A stretch of DNA of 64,000 bases, taken from the NCBI RefSeq assembly GCF_005503625.1, contig NZ_SCMX01000010.1:1-64000 (forward strand), given 5' to 3'. This document shows, in pieces, positions 55,839 through 64,000 of this stretch. Below the pieces are notes generated by a model. It did no database searches, had not been told where the DNA came from, and worked only from the letters and a program-made list of their open reading frames with translations. The position numbers and the translations under genes are program-made. The stretch is from Cupriavidus sp. 2SB. GTDB taxonomy: Bacteria; Pseudomonadota; Gammaproteobacteria; Burkholderiales; Burkholderiaceae. The stretch's first letter is position 1. The number at the start of each line of letters is the position of its first letter.

Positions 55839-56048
55839 CTAGGACACCAGGCGCGGCGCAAAATCCTCGCTCTTCCTCACCACCACCGGCGCCTCCAGCT
55901 CCTCGATATGCGCCTCCAGCAGTCGCATCTGTTTGCGCAAATCGGCAGCCCTGAACAAGTCCCAGACCGCGCAAATGGCGCCGACGCCATACCATTCGAT
56001 CGGCGCGCCCAGAAAGATGCAGGCCAGCAACGCGAAAATCGCGCTCAT
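55839..56048 (-). CDS. Small membrane protein
   Basis: 69 residues. Hydrophobic N-terminal half (MSAIFALLACIFLGAPIEW and GVGAICAVWDLF), then a charged helical half (LRKQMRLLEAHIEELEAPVV). The ribosome site GGGGA lies eight bases before the ATG. No family recognised. It is convergent with tRNA-Pro and its terminator. Probably one or two membrane passes with a cytosolic coiled helix. Confidence 0.7.
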   Translation of the reverse strand: MSAIFALLACIFLGAPIEWYGVGAICAVWDLFRAADLRKQMRLLEAHIEELEAPVVVRKSEDFAPRLVS

Positions 56049-56619
56049 TGTGTTTTCCCCGTATTCCGTATCGTTTTAATATCAATGCTCGCGGGAACCC
56101 CCGGGCGCCGCGATTCTGCCCCAATGGCATTACGGAAACCACCACGGGTTTCTCGTCCAGACGGTGGATTGCGGCGAGTTGTCCGCTTCCAACCATGACG
56201 ATGGATGGCCTGCCTGCCGTTGTCGGGCCTGCGAAAACTGGGATCGACGTGCTACAATCGCGCGTCAGTTCGGGGTATCTGAGCATGCCCTGTAACCGGG
56301 AGCACGCCGCCTGGCATGCTTGAAATTTCCCGGAAACACCTTGCCCGCTGTCCCCGTGATGTCACGTCCGCGCCGTTTGCTTGCGCGGCTGCTTGCGGCA
56401 AGGCAATCGTCTGGGAAATCCGCGCCCCGTCACGATTTACCTGACCCGTCCGGTTGAAGTGCGTTTAGCCTCCAGCCTGACCCGTCGACTTGCCTTCGTT
56501 TGGTTGTGCGCGGCTGCCGCCCGATGCGGCGATGCCTGTGCCGCACGGCAAGCCCTGGCGCCTACAGGATACTCACTAACTTCATGCAGCCACGGCTGGC
56601 TGCCAGAAAGGAAAACAGA
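56049..56619. other. Long leader/intergenic region before infA
   Basis: 570 bases without a supportable protein gene. A good -10 (TACAAT, 56253-56258) with a GC-rich discriminator faces infA but has only a weak -35. Downstream, AGCATGCC (56282-56289) pairs with GGCATGCT (56313-56320). The region could be a structured infA leader or a small RNA gene; I cannot match a known RNA. Confidence 0.4.
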
Positions 56620-56841
56620 TTGGCTAAGGAAGAACTCATTGAATTTGGTGGCGTGGTTTCGGAAGCCCTGCCCGATAACCGTTATCGCGTCACGCTGGAA
56701 AACGGTGTGGAAATCTGGGCGTACGCCTCGGGCAAGATGCAGAAGCACCGCATCCGCATCCTGGCCGGTGACCGCGTCACCCTGGAAATGTCGCCGTACG
56801 ACCTGACCAAGGGCCGTATCAATTTCCGCCACAAGTCCTGA
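56620..56841 (+). CDS. infA: Translation initiation factor IF-1
   Basis: 73-residue OB-fold factor that binds the ribosomal A site during initiation. Begins with TTG (read as Met), preceded by [26 protein letters not shown], then [19 protein letters not shown] and [20 protein letters not shown] are classic IF-1. It is not in a ribosomal-protein operon, so it is probably one of two infA copies as in related genomes. TTG start may keep expression low. A strong terminator follows. Confidence 0.95.
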   Translation: MAKEELIEFGGVVSEALPDNRYRVTLENGVEIWAYASGKMQKHRIRILAGDRVTLEMSPYDLTKGRINFRHKS

Positions 56842-56910
56842 GTTCGCCGGCTCGGTTCTGATGGACGATGCCCCGCTGACACGCGGGTGACATCGCCACT
56901 GCCGACACTG

Positions 56911-56953
56911 ACGGGCTACCCGTGGGTCATGCGCCCTGGGTAGCCCGTTTTGT
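56911..56953 (+). terminator. Rho-independent terminator after infA
   Basis: ACGGGCTACCC (56911-56921) pairs with GGGTAGCCCGT (56938-56948), followed by TTTGTTTTTTG. Confidence 0.85.
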
Positions 56954-57035
56954 TTTTTGTCGCCGTATCTTGCGGCCGCCGGGACGCCTCACCATACTCG
57001 AAACACCCAAGGAAGCCCGAGGAATTCCCTCCCTT

Positions 57036-57512
57036 ATGAATCTGATTCTGTGGCGACATGCCGAAGCAGAAGACTTGCCGGATGCCCTGAGCATCTCGCG
57101 CAGCGCCGATTTGCAACGCCCTCTCACGCGCCGCGGGCGCAAGCAAGCCGAGACCTCGGCAGCATGGCTACGCGCCCACCTGCCCGCCGACTTCCGCGTG
57201 GTTTGCAGTCCGGCATTGCGCACACGCGAGACGGCGGCCGCGCTGTCGGGCAAAGTGGAAATCATCGACGCCCTTGCACCTGGCGCCGATGTGGGTGCAG
57301 TGCTGGCTGCCATCGACTGGCCACAGGGGCACGAGCACACGGTGATCGTGGGTCATCAGCCATGGATTGGCCAGCTATGCAGCCTCCTTCTGGCGGGCCA
57401 GGAAATGAACTGGAGCGTGAAGAAAAGCGGCATCTGGTGGCTGGCCGGACGTACGCGCGAGAGCGAGGCGCAGGTGGTGATGCGCGCAGTGATCCAGCCC
57501 GATTTCCTCTGA
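57036..57512 (+). CDS. sixA: Phosphohistidine phosphatase SixA
   Basis: 158-residue histidine-phosphatase-superfamily protein. RHG-type motif LWRHAEAED (His8), Arg in SPALRTRETA, and second His in IVGHQPWIGQL. SixA removes phosphate from phosphohistidine, for instance in the nitrogen PTS protein NPr. The ATG at 57036 is chosen over longer frames because the family begins MNLILWRHA. It is read in the same direction as infA and the acyltransferase gene. Confidence 0.9.
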   Translation: MNLILWRHAEAEDLPDALSISRSADLQRPLTRRGRKQAETSAAWLRAHLPADFRVVCSPALRTRETAAALSGKVEIIDALAPGADVGAVLAAIDWPQGHEHTVIVGHQPWIGQLCSLLLAGQEMNWSVKKSGIWWLAGRTRESEAQVVMRAVIQPDFL

Positions 57513-57745
57513 ACGTCCTCCCCTTCCGAGACGAAGCCTCATCGGAAGGCTCGTCATCGTGTCGCCACAAGATCGTCACTTTCGGATTTCGGCCATAGCC
57601 TGCAACGCAGGTGTGGCCTAAGGTGAACACACACGCGCCCCTTGCCGATTTGACGGTCACGGAATGGTCATCATCGGTTCACGGCGCTGTCACCCGGCCT
57701 CTCTACATTGTTTCGAAGCCGTTTCGTCACCAAAAGGACATACTG

Positions 57746-58591
57746 ATGCGAGACCTTCCGACGCCTACCCAGCCGCTTTTCGACTCCTTGCCCACTGGCC
57801 TTTCCGGCCAGTCGGCGCGGAGGCGTCTTCCTCGTCAGCCAGCACAACACCAAACCCAGATTCAAGCTTCGGCGCCTGCTTTCAGCGTGGCGTGGGCACG
57901 TCACCAGGACGAAGTAACGGAGGCCCAGCGCCTGCGCTACAAGGTCTTTGCCGAGGAAATGGGTGCTCGGCTGAATTCGTCGTCTGCAGAAACAGACGTC
58001 GACATGTTCGATGCCTACTGCGACCACCTGATCGTCCGCGATCAGGAAACGCTCAAGGTAGTAGGCACGTACCGCGTACTGCCGCCGCACCAGGCCAAGC
58101 GCATTGGCTGCCTCTACGCCGAATCCGAATTCGATCTCGTCCGCCTGGCGCATCTGCGGCCGAAGATGCTCGAACTGGGACGCTCCTGCGTGCATCGCGA
58201 CTATCGTTCGGGCAGCGTGATCATGGCGCTGTGGGGTGGACTGGGCGAATATCTCCAGCGCTACAACCTCGAATCGATGCTGGGTTGCGCCAGCGTGCCG
58301 ATGAGCGATGGCGGCCACTATGCAGCCAGCCTCTATCGCCAGTTCGCCGAGAAGTCGCTGGCGCCGATCGAATACCACGCTTTCCCGCGCCTGCCCCTGC
58401 CGGTGGACGACCTGAACCAGACGCTCGACGTGGAACCGCCGGCGCTGATCAAGGGTTATCTGCGCCTTGGCGCGAAGATCTGCGGTCTGCCCGCATGGGA
58501 TCCCGACTTCAACGTCGCAGACTTCCTGACGCTGCTCCGGGTACGTGATATGAACCCGCGCTATGCACGGCACTTCCTGGGCTTGAAGTAA
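57746..58591 (+). CDS. GNAT acyltransferase, OlsB-like (ornithine acyl-ACP N-acyltransferase family)
   Basis: 281 residues from MRDLPTPTQP, preceded by AAGGA. About 50 N-terminal residues are low-complexity. The acyltransferase domain then starts WARHQDEVTEAQRLRYKVFAEE, and CDHLIVRDQETLKVVGTYRVL, ELGRSCVHRDYRSG and LWGGLGEYL follow the hemolysin-like/OlsB pattern. OlsB makes lyso-ornithine lipid; this membrane lipid replaces phospholipid when phosphate is short. Its position next to ppx-ppk-phoR fits that role. No olsA is adjacent. Confidence 0.82.
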   Translation: MRDLPTPTQPLFDSLPTGLSGQSARRRLPRQPAQHQTQIQASAPAFSVAWARHQDEVTEAQRLRYKVFAEEMGARLNSSSAETDVDMFDAYCDHLIVRDQETLKVVGTYRVLPPHQAKRIGCLYAESEFDLVRLAHLRPKMLELGRSCVHRDYRSGSVIMALWGGLGEYLQRYNLESMLGCASVPMSDGGHYAASLYRQFAEKSLAPIEYHAFPRLPLPVDDLNQTLDVEPPALIKGYLRLGAKICGLPAWDPDFNVADFLTLLRVRDMNPRYARHFLGLK

Positions 58592-58616
58592 GCCGCACTG
58601 GCATCGAAGAAACGGC

Positions 58617-58644
58617 AACGGCGACCATTCGGTCGCCGTTTTTC
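58617..58644. terminator. Rho-independent terminator between olsB-like gene and ppx
   Basis: AACGGCGACC (58617-58626) pairs with GGTCGCCGTT (58631-58640) around a four-base loop, followed by TTTC. It lies between convergent genes. Confidence 0.8.
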
Positions 58645-58669
58645 ATTTCCCTTCCCGATATGGCCGAGG

Positions 58670-60202
58670 TCAGACGTACACGACCTTGTACCGCTTGCCA
58701 ACCCGCTCCCACTCGTCGGCTTCCTGCGCGAGGCTGTACTCGACGAGCGGATTGGACTCGATCCAAGCCTTCGGCAATCGCACCTCGAAGCCCTCGTCGA
58801 GTTCATCGGAACGCTGCTTCACCTGGATGTCCGGCAGCTTCATGTCGCCACGCCGGCGGCACAGAACAAACGCCAGACGCAGGCTGAACAGCATGCGCCA
58901 GTCCACGAACCTGCCGCTGCCCGACAGCTTGCCAAGCTTGCCCGCATGGCCCAGCAACAGGGTGGCAAGGCGCGCCTGATCGGTCTTGGAGAAACCCGGC
59001 ATGTCCGCGTGCGTGGCGATATAGGCCGAGTGCTTGTGATATCCGCTATGCGAGATCGACATGCCGATCTCGTGAAGGCTCGCCGCCCATCCCAGCAGGG
59101 CGAGATTGTCTTCGCGGCGCTCGTGGCGCGGCTCCGGAAACTGCGCAAGGAGTTCGCGCGCAGCGTGTCCCACTCGCGTCGCCTGCGCGCGGTCCGTGGC
59201 GTAGCGGCGCATGAACTGGTCCACCGTCACGGTGCGCATGTCTTCGTGGTGGCTGCGTCCGAGCAAGTCATAAAGCACACCAAGGCGCAGCGCGCCGTCG
59301 GTCACGTCCATGCGGTCGATATCGAGTTCGGCAAACACGCCGAGCATGATCGACAGCCCGCCCGGCAGTACCGGAATGCGGTCGGCCTTCAGGCCGGTCA
59401 GCTTCACGCGATTGGTATTCTCGGCCTTGATCAGCGCGCGCTTCAAGCGCTCCAGCCCTTCCCGCGTGATGCCGTGCTCGGACGGACTCTCATTCATCCC
59501 GTTGAGTTCGATCAACTCGGCCAGCGCACGCGCCGTACCCGAGGACCCCACCGCTTGTTGCCAGCCCGCCGACTTGTACTGGCGCACCAGCACCTGAATC
59601 TCGCGACGCGCGGCAAGTTCGGCCTGCTTCATCGCATACTCGTCGACATTGCCGCTCGGAAAGAACTGGCGGCTATGCGAGACGCATCCGATATACAGGC
59701 TTTCCATCAGCTTGGATTGATAGCCGCTGCCAATGATGAACTCGGTGGAGCCACCGCCGATATCGACCACGAGTCGGTTACCCTGGCAAGCCGGCGCATC
59801 ATGCGAGGCACCCAGATAGATCAGCCGGGCTTCTTCCCGTCCGGCGATCACTTCGATGGGGAAACCCAGCGCATGTTCGGCTTCGATCAGGAAATCCGAG
59901 GCGTTCTTGGCCACACGCAGCGTGTTGGTGGCCACGGCCCGCACCTGCTCGGGTGCGAAGTCGCGCAGGCGGTCGCCAAAGCGGCGCAGCGCGTCGATGC
60001 CGCGTCGGCGCGCGGGCTGGTCGAGGTATTTGTCCGGCGTCAGGCCAGCAGCCAGGCGCACCGGCTCGCGCAGGGCATCGACCTGAAAGATCTGACTGGC
60101 CGGGCCGGACGCGGTCGGGGTCTCATCCACCCGCCCGATCATCAGGCGGAAGCTGTTGGAGCCCATATCGACGGCGGCCAGCAAGCGAGGAGTTTGTGTC
60201 AT
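58670..60202 (-). CDS. ppx: Exopolyphosphatase (Ppx/GppA family)
   Basis: 510 residues, hydrolysing terminal phosphates of polyphosphate. Phosphate-binding motifs AAVDMGSNSFRLMIGRV and VVDIGGGSTEFIIG match the ASKHA fold. The C-terminal HD-like region has GWAASLHEIGMSISHSGYHKHS. Start at MTQTPRLLAA (60202). It diverges from ppk over a 159-base gap with candidate Pho boxes, so synthesis and breakdown of polyphosphate can be co-regulated. Confidence 0.93.
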   Translation of the reverse strand: MTQTPRLLAAVDMGSNSFRLMIGRVDETPTASGPASQIFQVDALREPVRLAAGLTPDKYLDQPARRRGIDALRRFGDRLRDFAPEQVRAVATNTLRVAKNASDFLIEAEHALGFPIEVIAGREEARLIYLGASHDAPACQGNRLVVDIGGGSTEFIIGSGYQSKLMESLYIGCVSHSRQFFPSGNVDEYAMKQAELAARREIQVLVRQYKSAGWQQAVGSSGTARALAELIELNGMNESPSEHGITREGLERLKRALIKAENTNRVKLTGLKADRIPVLPGGLSIMLGVFAELDIDRMDVTDGALRLGVLYDLLGRSHHEDMRTVTVDQFMRRYATDRAQATRVGHAARELLAQFPEPRHERREDNLALLGWAASLHEIGMSISHSGYHKHSAYIATHADMPGFSKTDQARLATLLLGHAGKLGKLSGSGRFVDWRMLFSLRLAFVLCRRRGDMKLPDIQVKQRSDELDEGFEVRLPKAWIESNPLVEYSLAQEADEWERVGKRYKVVYV

Positions 60203-60268
60203 TGCGTACGTATTGCACAGGATGAGCCCCATCGGAACCCAGGGGCCAAAACCTGAAAGATTATGTCT

Positions 60269-60316
60269 CTGTCATGTCCACATCATGACAAAATCAAAGT
60301 GTCATCAATTTGACAC
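60269..60316. promoter_or_regulatory. Candidate Pho boxes between ppx and ppk
   Basis: PhoB boxes are two 7-base CTGTCAT-like repeats 11 bases apart. GTGTCAT (60299-60305) and TTGACAC (60310-60316) match 11 of 14 positions. CTGTCAT (60269-60275) and ACATCAT (60280-60286) match 11 of 14, with a perfect first half. They sit 45-90 bases before the ppk ATG. Confidence 0.5.
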
Positions 60317-60361
60317 GATTCTATGAAAAAGTCGCCATATCGCCAAAATAAGGTCATTGAC

Positions 60362-62443
60362 ATGTCGACGACACCGCCCGGCACGCTGTTGAACCGCGAG
60401 CTGGGCATTCTGGAATTCAATTCGCGCGTTCTTGCGCAAGCCGCCGACCCCAATGTTCCGTTGCTGGAAAGGCTGAAGTTCATCTGCATCGTGTCCAGCA
60501 ATCTGGACGAGTTCTTCGAGATCCGCATGGCCGGGCTGAAGGAACAGTTGCGGGATAACGCGTCGGGCCTCACGCCCGACGGCCTCTCGGTCCAGCAGGC
60601 CTACCAGCTTGTCACGGAGCGCACCCAGCGGCTGGTGGCCTCGCAGTATGACATGCTGCAGAACGTGATTTTCCCCGCGCTGGAGAAAGAGGGGGTGTTT
60701 TTTCACCTGATGAACACCTGGACCGATGCACAGCGTGCATGGGCTCATGATTTCTTCGTGCGCGAACTGGGACCGGTGCTGACGCCGATCGCACTGGACC
60801 CCGCCCATCCCTTTCCGCGCGTACTCAACAAGAGCCTGAACTTCATCGTCGAGCTCTCAGGCAAGGATGCCTTTGGCCGCAATGCTGACCTGGCCATCGT
60901 ACAGGCACCGCGCGCCCTGCCCCGCGTGGTCCGCATGCCCGAAAAGCTGTCCGGATACGCATACGGCTTCGTGATGCTGTCGTCATTCATGCAGGCGTTT
61001 GTCCACGAACTGTTTCCCGCCATCGACGTGCAGGGCTGCTATCAGTTCCGCGTGACGCGCAACTCGGACCTCTTCGTGTCCGAGGACGACATTACCGACC
61101 TGCGCGAAGCCCTGCAGGGCGAACTGCCCACGCGCCATTTCGGCGACATGGTGCGGCTGGAAGTCTCGTCGGACACGCCGCCCGCGCTGTCGCGTCGCCT
61201 GCTGCTGGAATCCGGGCTGACCGAGCAGGACTTGTATCGCGTCAGTGGTCCGGTGAATCTGGTGCGGTTGATGCAGATTCCCGACCTCGTGGATCGCCCT
61301 GCCCTGAAATACCCGCCGCACGTGCCGGCGCCTGTGAAAGCGTTCCCGCCAGGCGCCAATATGTTCGACGTGATCCGGCAGCGCGACGTGCTGCTGCATC
61401 ATCCGTACGAGAGTTTCTCGTCGGTGCTGGACCTGTTGCAGGCTGCCGCCAACGATCCGAACGTAGTGGCGATCAAGCAGACCGTGTACCGCACCGGCAA
61501 TGAATCGGCCGTCATGGAAGCGTTGATGACCGCCGCCCGCAACGGCAAGGAAGTCACGGTCGTGGTGGAGTTGCTCGCGCGTTTCGATGAAGAAACCAAC
61601 ATCAACTGGGCAGAACGGCTCGAATCCGCTGGCGCCCATGTGGTCTACGGCGTGGTCGGCCACAAATGCCATGCGAAGCTGTTGCTGGTAGTGAGACGCG
61701 AACCCGCCGGGCCCAAGGCCAAGCAGGTGGTGCTGCGCCGCTATGCCCACCTTGGCACCGGCAACTATCATCCGCGCACCGCACGCCTCTACACCGACTT
61801 CGGGTTGCTGACGTCGAATGAAGAGGTCTGCGAAGATGTGCATCATGTGTTCCAGTTGCTCACGGGCACGGCCGGCACGATCCGGCTGAACCACCTGTGG
61901 CAGTCGCCGTTCACGATGCACAGCAACCTGATCGACCATATCCGCGCCGAGGCCCGCCATGCGCGAGCCGGCAAGCGCGCGCGCATCATCGCCAAGATGA
62001 ACGCCCTGCTGGAGCCGACGATCATCGACGAGCTCTACAAGGCGTCGCGCGCAGGCGTGAAGATCGACCTGATCGTGCGCGGGGTCTGCGCGCTGCGCCC
62101 AGGGGTGCCAGGACTATCGGAAAACATCACGGTGCGATCGATTGTCGGTCGATTCCTGGAACACCACCGCGTCTACTATTTCCATGCGGGTGGCGACGAC
62201 GTGCTCTATCTGTCGAGCGCCGACTGGATGGACCGCAACCTGTTCCGCCGCGTGGAAGTTGCCTTCCCGGTACTGGACCGCACGCTAAAGGCGCGGGTCA
62301 TCAAGGAAGGGCTGCAGGTGCATCTGCGCGACAACGCGTCCGCCTGGATCATGCAGCCCGACGGCGAATATGTACGCAAGCCATCGCGTGCCAAGGCGCA
62401 GCGGGTAAGCCAGATCGAGTTGCTGGCGACGTTTGGGAACTAA
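60362..62443 (+). CDS. ppk: Polyphosphate kinase 1
   Basis: Makes polyphosphate from ATP. 693 residues from MSTTPPGTLLNREL, preceded by AAGG; a start at 60323 is too close to the Pho boxes. N-terminal domain NRELGILEFNSRVLAQA, head domain, then two phospholipase-D-like halves. HKCHAKLLLVVRRE holds the histidine autophosphorylated in PPK1, and RRYAHLGTGNYHPRTARLYTD and DLIVRGVCALRPGVPGLS follow. Normal length for the family. Confidence 0.95.
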   Translation: MSTTPPGTLLNRELGILEFNSRVLAQAADPNVPLLERLKFICIVSSNLDEFFEIRMAGLKEQLRDNASGLTPDGLSVQQAYQLVTERTQRLVASQYDMLQNVIFPALEKEGVFFHLMNTWTDAQRAWAHDFFVRELGPVLTPIALDPAHPFPRVLNKSLNFIVELSGKDAFGRNADLAIVQAPRALPRVVRMPEKLSGYAYGFVMLSSFMQAFVHELFPAIDVQGCYQFRVTRNSDLFVSEDDITDLREALQGELPTRHFGDMVRLEVSSDTPPALSRRLLLESGLTEQDLYRVSGPVNLVRLMQIPDLVDRPALKYPPHVPAPVKAFPPGANMFDVIRQRDVLLHHPYESFSSVLDLLQAAANDPNVVAIKQTVYRTGNESAVMEALMTAARNGKEVTVVVELLARFDEETNINWAERLESAGAHVVYGVVGHKCHAKLLLVVRREPAGPKAKQVVLRRYAHLGTGNYHPRTARLYTDFGLLTSNEEVCEDVHHVFQLLTGTAGTIRLNHLWQSPFTMHSNLIDHIRAEARHARAGKRARIIAKMNALLEPTIIDELYKASRAGVKIDLIVRGVCALRPGVPGLSENITVRSIVGRFLEHHRVYYFHAGGDDVLYLSSADWMDRNLFRRVEVAFPVLDRTLKARVIKEGLQVHLRDNASAWIMQPDGEYVRKPSRAKAQRVSQIELLATFGN

Positions 62444-62457
62444 CGGAAGGGATTATG

Positions 62458-62496
62458 TTTTCTCCCCTCTCCCACACAGTGGGAGAGGGGAGAAAA
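62458..62496. terminator. 18-bp palindromic terminator between ppk and phoR
   Basis: Arms 62458-62475 and 62479-62496 are a perfect 18-base inverted repeat around ACA, with T-rich and A-rich ends so that it works in both directions. The sequence (CTCCCCTCTCCCAC core) resembles a dispersed palindrome common between convergent genes in this group. Confidence 0.85.
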
Positions 62497-62516
62497 CAAG
62501 GGAAAAGAAAAAGACT

Positions 62517-63839
62517 TTACGCCGCGTGCCGCGACGTATCCGCTTCATACCCGCTGCGGTCCACCGGAAACACGATGCGGAATGTGCTGCCACGGCCCAC
62601 TTCGCTGGTCACGCGCAGGTCCGCATGGTGGCGCGACAGCACGTGCTTGACGATGGCCAGCCCCAGGCCCGTGCCACCGGTGTCGCGCGAACGGCTGCGG
62701 TCCACGCGATAAAAACGTTCGGTGAGACGCGGGATATGTTCCGGGGCGATCCCCAGCCCCGTATCGCTGACCGAGAACACGGCATGTCCGTCGGTGTATG
62801 TCATGCGGATCGCGATGCGGCCGCCCTCTGGCGTGTAGCGCACCGCGTTCGACACCAGATTCCCGAGCGCCGACAGCAGTTCGCCCTCGGCACCGCGTAC
62901 CGTCACGCCCGGGTCGATCTCGCTGCGGATCTCGTGGCGATCCTGCGAAAGCGCTTCCGCGTCGTGTACCAGATGGGCCATCAGCGCCCCCACATTGACG
63001 CGCTCATGGCATGGCGGCTGGGCATCCGACTCCAGCTTGGCCAGCGCCAGCAGGTCTTCGACGATATGCTGCATCCGCATCGACTGCACAAGCATCAGTT
63101 CGATATAGCGATTGCGGTCTTCCTCCGACACTGGCAAGTCGCGCACGGTTTCCAGGAAACCAGTCAGCACTGTGAGCGGCGTCTTCAGTTCGTGCGAGAC
63201 ATTGGCCACGAAGTCGCGGCGCATCGCCTCGGTGTTCTCCACCTTGGTGATGTCCTGGGTGAGCACCAGCTTGCGATTCTCGCCGTAGGGCAGGATCTGC
63301 ACCGAAGTGATGTTGCGCTTGTGCTCGCCCATATCGCGCATCACCAGCGGCTCGTCGTAACGCTCGCGCGTCAGATAGTGAACGAATTCCGGACGGCGTA
63401 TCAAGTGGGTGATGCGCTGGCGCACGTCGCGCTTGGCGTTCAGGCCGAAATGCTGCTCGGCCACATCATTGCACCACTCGATCTGATCGGCGTCATCGAG
63501 CATCAGCACACCATATGGCGATGCCTGGATGGCCTGGATAAATCGCGTGTGTTGCTGTTCCACCGACAACACCTGCGTGCGCCACCGTTTGACCAGCCGG
63601 TGCAGGCGGTAGTAGACCTCGCCCCACAGACCCAACGCGCTAGGAATTTCCCCATAGGCTGGAGCATCCAGCACACGCCACAGCCGATTGATCTGGAACA
63701 GGTAATAGCTCAGCAGCAGGAGCAGGGAAACGGAAAGGAACAGCAGGCCGGTGATAGCGCCCGCCGCGGCGTACAGGCCTGCGGCAATGGCTATCAGGCT
63801 GACGAGGATGGCCACGGAACGGGCCCAGATGACATTCAT
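62517..63839 (-). CDS. phoR: Phosphate regulon sensor histidine kinase PhoR
   Basis: 440 residues. Two N-terminal membrane helices (about 5-48), a PAS domain (about 95-195; IQASPYGVLMLDDADQIEW), then HisKA with VANVSHELKTPLTVLTGF. The ATPase domain has SNAVRYTPEGG, SVSDTGLGIAPEH and GGTGLGLAIVKHVLSRH. No large periplasmic domain, as in PhoR of this type, which responds through PhoU/Pst. The 3' end faces ppk. phoB is not found in the remaining 160 bases to the window edge. Confidence 0.93.
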   Translation of the reverse strand: MNVIWARSVAILVSLIAIAAGLYAAAGAITGLLFLSVSLLLLLSYYLFQINRLWRVLDAPAYGEIPSALGLWGEVYYRLHRLVKRWRTQVLSVEQQHTRFIQAIQASPYGVLMLDDADQIEWCNDVAEQHFGLNAKRDVRQRITHLIRRPEFVHYLTRERYDEPLVMRDMGEHKRNITSVQILPYGENRKLVLTQDITKVENTEAMRRDFVANVSHELKTPLTVLTGFLETVRDLPVSEEDRNRYIELMLVQSMRMQHIVEDLLALAKLESDAQPPCHERVNVGALMAHLVHDAEALSQDRHEIRSEIDPGVTVRGAEGELLSALGNLVSNAVRYTPEGGRIAIRMTYTDGHAVFSVSDTGLGIAPEHIPRLTERFYRVDRSRSRDTGGTGLGLAIVKHVLSRHHADLRVTSEVGRGSTFRIVFPVDRSGYEADTSRHAA

Positions 63840-64000
63840 GCGAGGGAAAAAGGTTCGGTCGGCAGTCGCATTGCGACAAAGTGTGCCACGAAAGCGTATG
63901 CAGGTGGCATGACGCCTGGATTATCCGACATCGGTCTGGGCGGCCCTCGCTGCACCGCCCCCGACCAGGACAACGAAGATCAGTGGCTCGGCGAACGCGC
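63840..64000. other. Window edge upstream of phoR
   Basis: 161 bases. A minus-strand frame reaching the edge stops at 63921 after residues like EPLIFVVLVGGGAARAAQ, which could be the C-terminus of another gene. It does not look like the end of PhoB. No firm call. Confidence 0.3.

Noticed and set aside
55681-56286. 201-residue minus-strand open frame over tRNA-Pro
   Set aside because: Its C-terminus (IGFEPTTL) is the antisense translation of the tRNA T-arm, a well-known false gene. A real small membrane protein lies inside in another frame (55839-56048).
56240-56340. 6S RNA candidate upstream of infA
   Set aside because: Some structure and a -10 are present, but I could not match the 6S closing stem and central bubble, so no RNA family is claimed.

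Overview
The window looks like chromosomal DNA of a betaproteobacterium of the Burkholderiaceae, most likely Cupriavidus or a close Ralstonia relative. This is an inference from high-GC coding, a Bug/TctC-type periplasmic binding protein, a DUF4148 protein, an infA copy outside the ribosomal operons, the phoR-ppk-ppx neighbourhood and many aromatic-catabolism genes with LysR, AraC or TetR regulators beside them. There is no insertion sequence, rRNA operon or CRISPR array. Two tRNA genes are present: Arg-UCU and Pro-UGG.

Region by region. 1-7.0 kb: a MexEF-OprN-like RND efflux operon (outer-membrane lipoprotein cut by the window edge) divergent from an aldo/keto reductase, plus a LysR regulator. 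7.1-9.3 kb: pobA (4-hydroxybenzoate 3-monooxygenase) divergent from an AraC regulator of PobR type. 9.6-11.1 kb: an HD hydrolase, a DUF2892 membrane protein and an ECF-like sigma factor. 11.1-15.5 kb: a two-subunit molybdenum hydroxylase (isoquinoline 1-oxidoreductase type) with a small upstream gene, an AhpD-like protein and a TetR regulator. 15.7-20.2 kb: an operon of VanB-like reductase, Rieske oxygenase, Bug binding protein and semialdehyde dehydrogenase. 20.2-31 kb: catalase KatA with a newly noticed 33-residue membrane protein, an enolase-superfamily enzyme with an AEC transporter, a DJ-1/PfpI protein, a FUSC exporter with LysR regulator, and a periplasmic catalase KatB with an ankyrin lipoprotein AnkB.

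31.5-36.1 kb: a LysR regulator divergent from nitronate monooxygenase, a malonate-semialdehyde-decarboxylase-like tautomerase, a DUF485 protein and a sodium:solute symporter. Together these read as a pathway for 3-nitropropionate (propionate-3-nitronate) degradation. 36.1-41.6 kb: a cobalt-type nitrile hydratase operon read on the minus strand (CobW-like GTPase, DUF1097 protein, beta, alpha, accessory protein, cobalt transporter, GlxA-type regulator). 41.9-47.6 kb: a DUF4148 protein, a TonB-dependent siderophore receptor behind a candidate Fur box, a hot-dog thioesterase and a membrane histidine kinase.

48.2-53.6 kb is accessory: hipBA with a well-formed operator, an orphan antitoxin-like gene, a HAD protein, an RNase-AS-like exonuclease, a frameshifted small gene, an MbcA/ParS-like protein and two divergent XRE regulators, ending beside tRNA-Arg. 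53.8-64 kb returns to core functions: a diguanylate cyclase, tRNA-Pro, infA, sixA, an OlsB-like acyltransferase, ppx and ppk diverging over candidate Pho boxes, and phoR. The polyphosphate enzymes and the phosphate sensor kinase lie side by side, as in related genomes.
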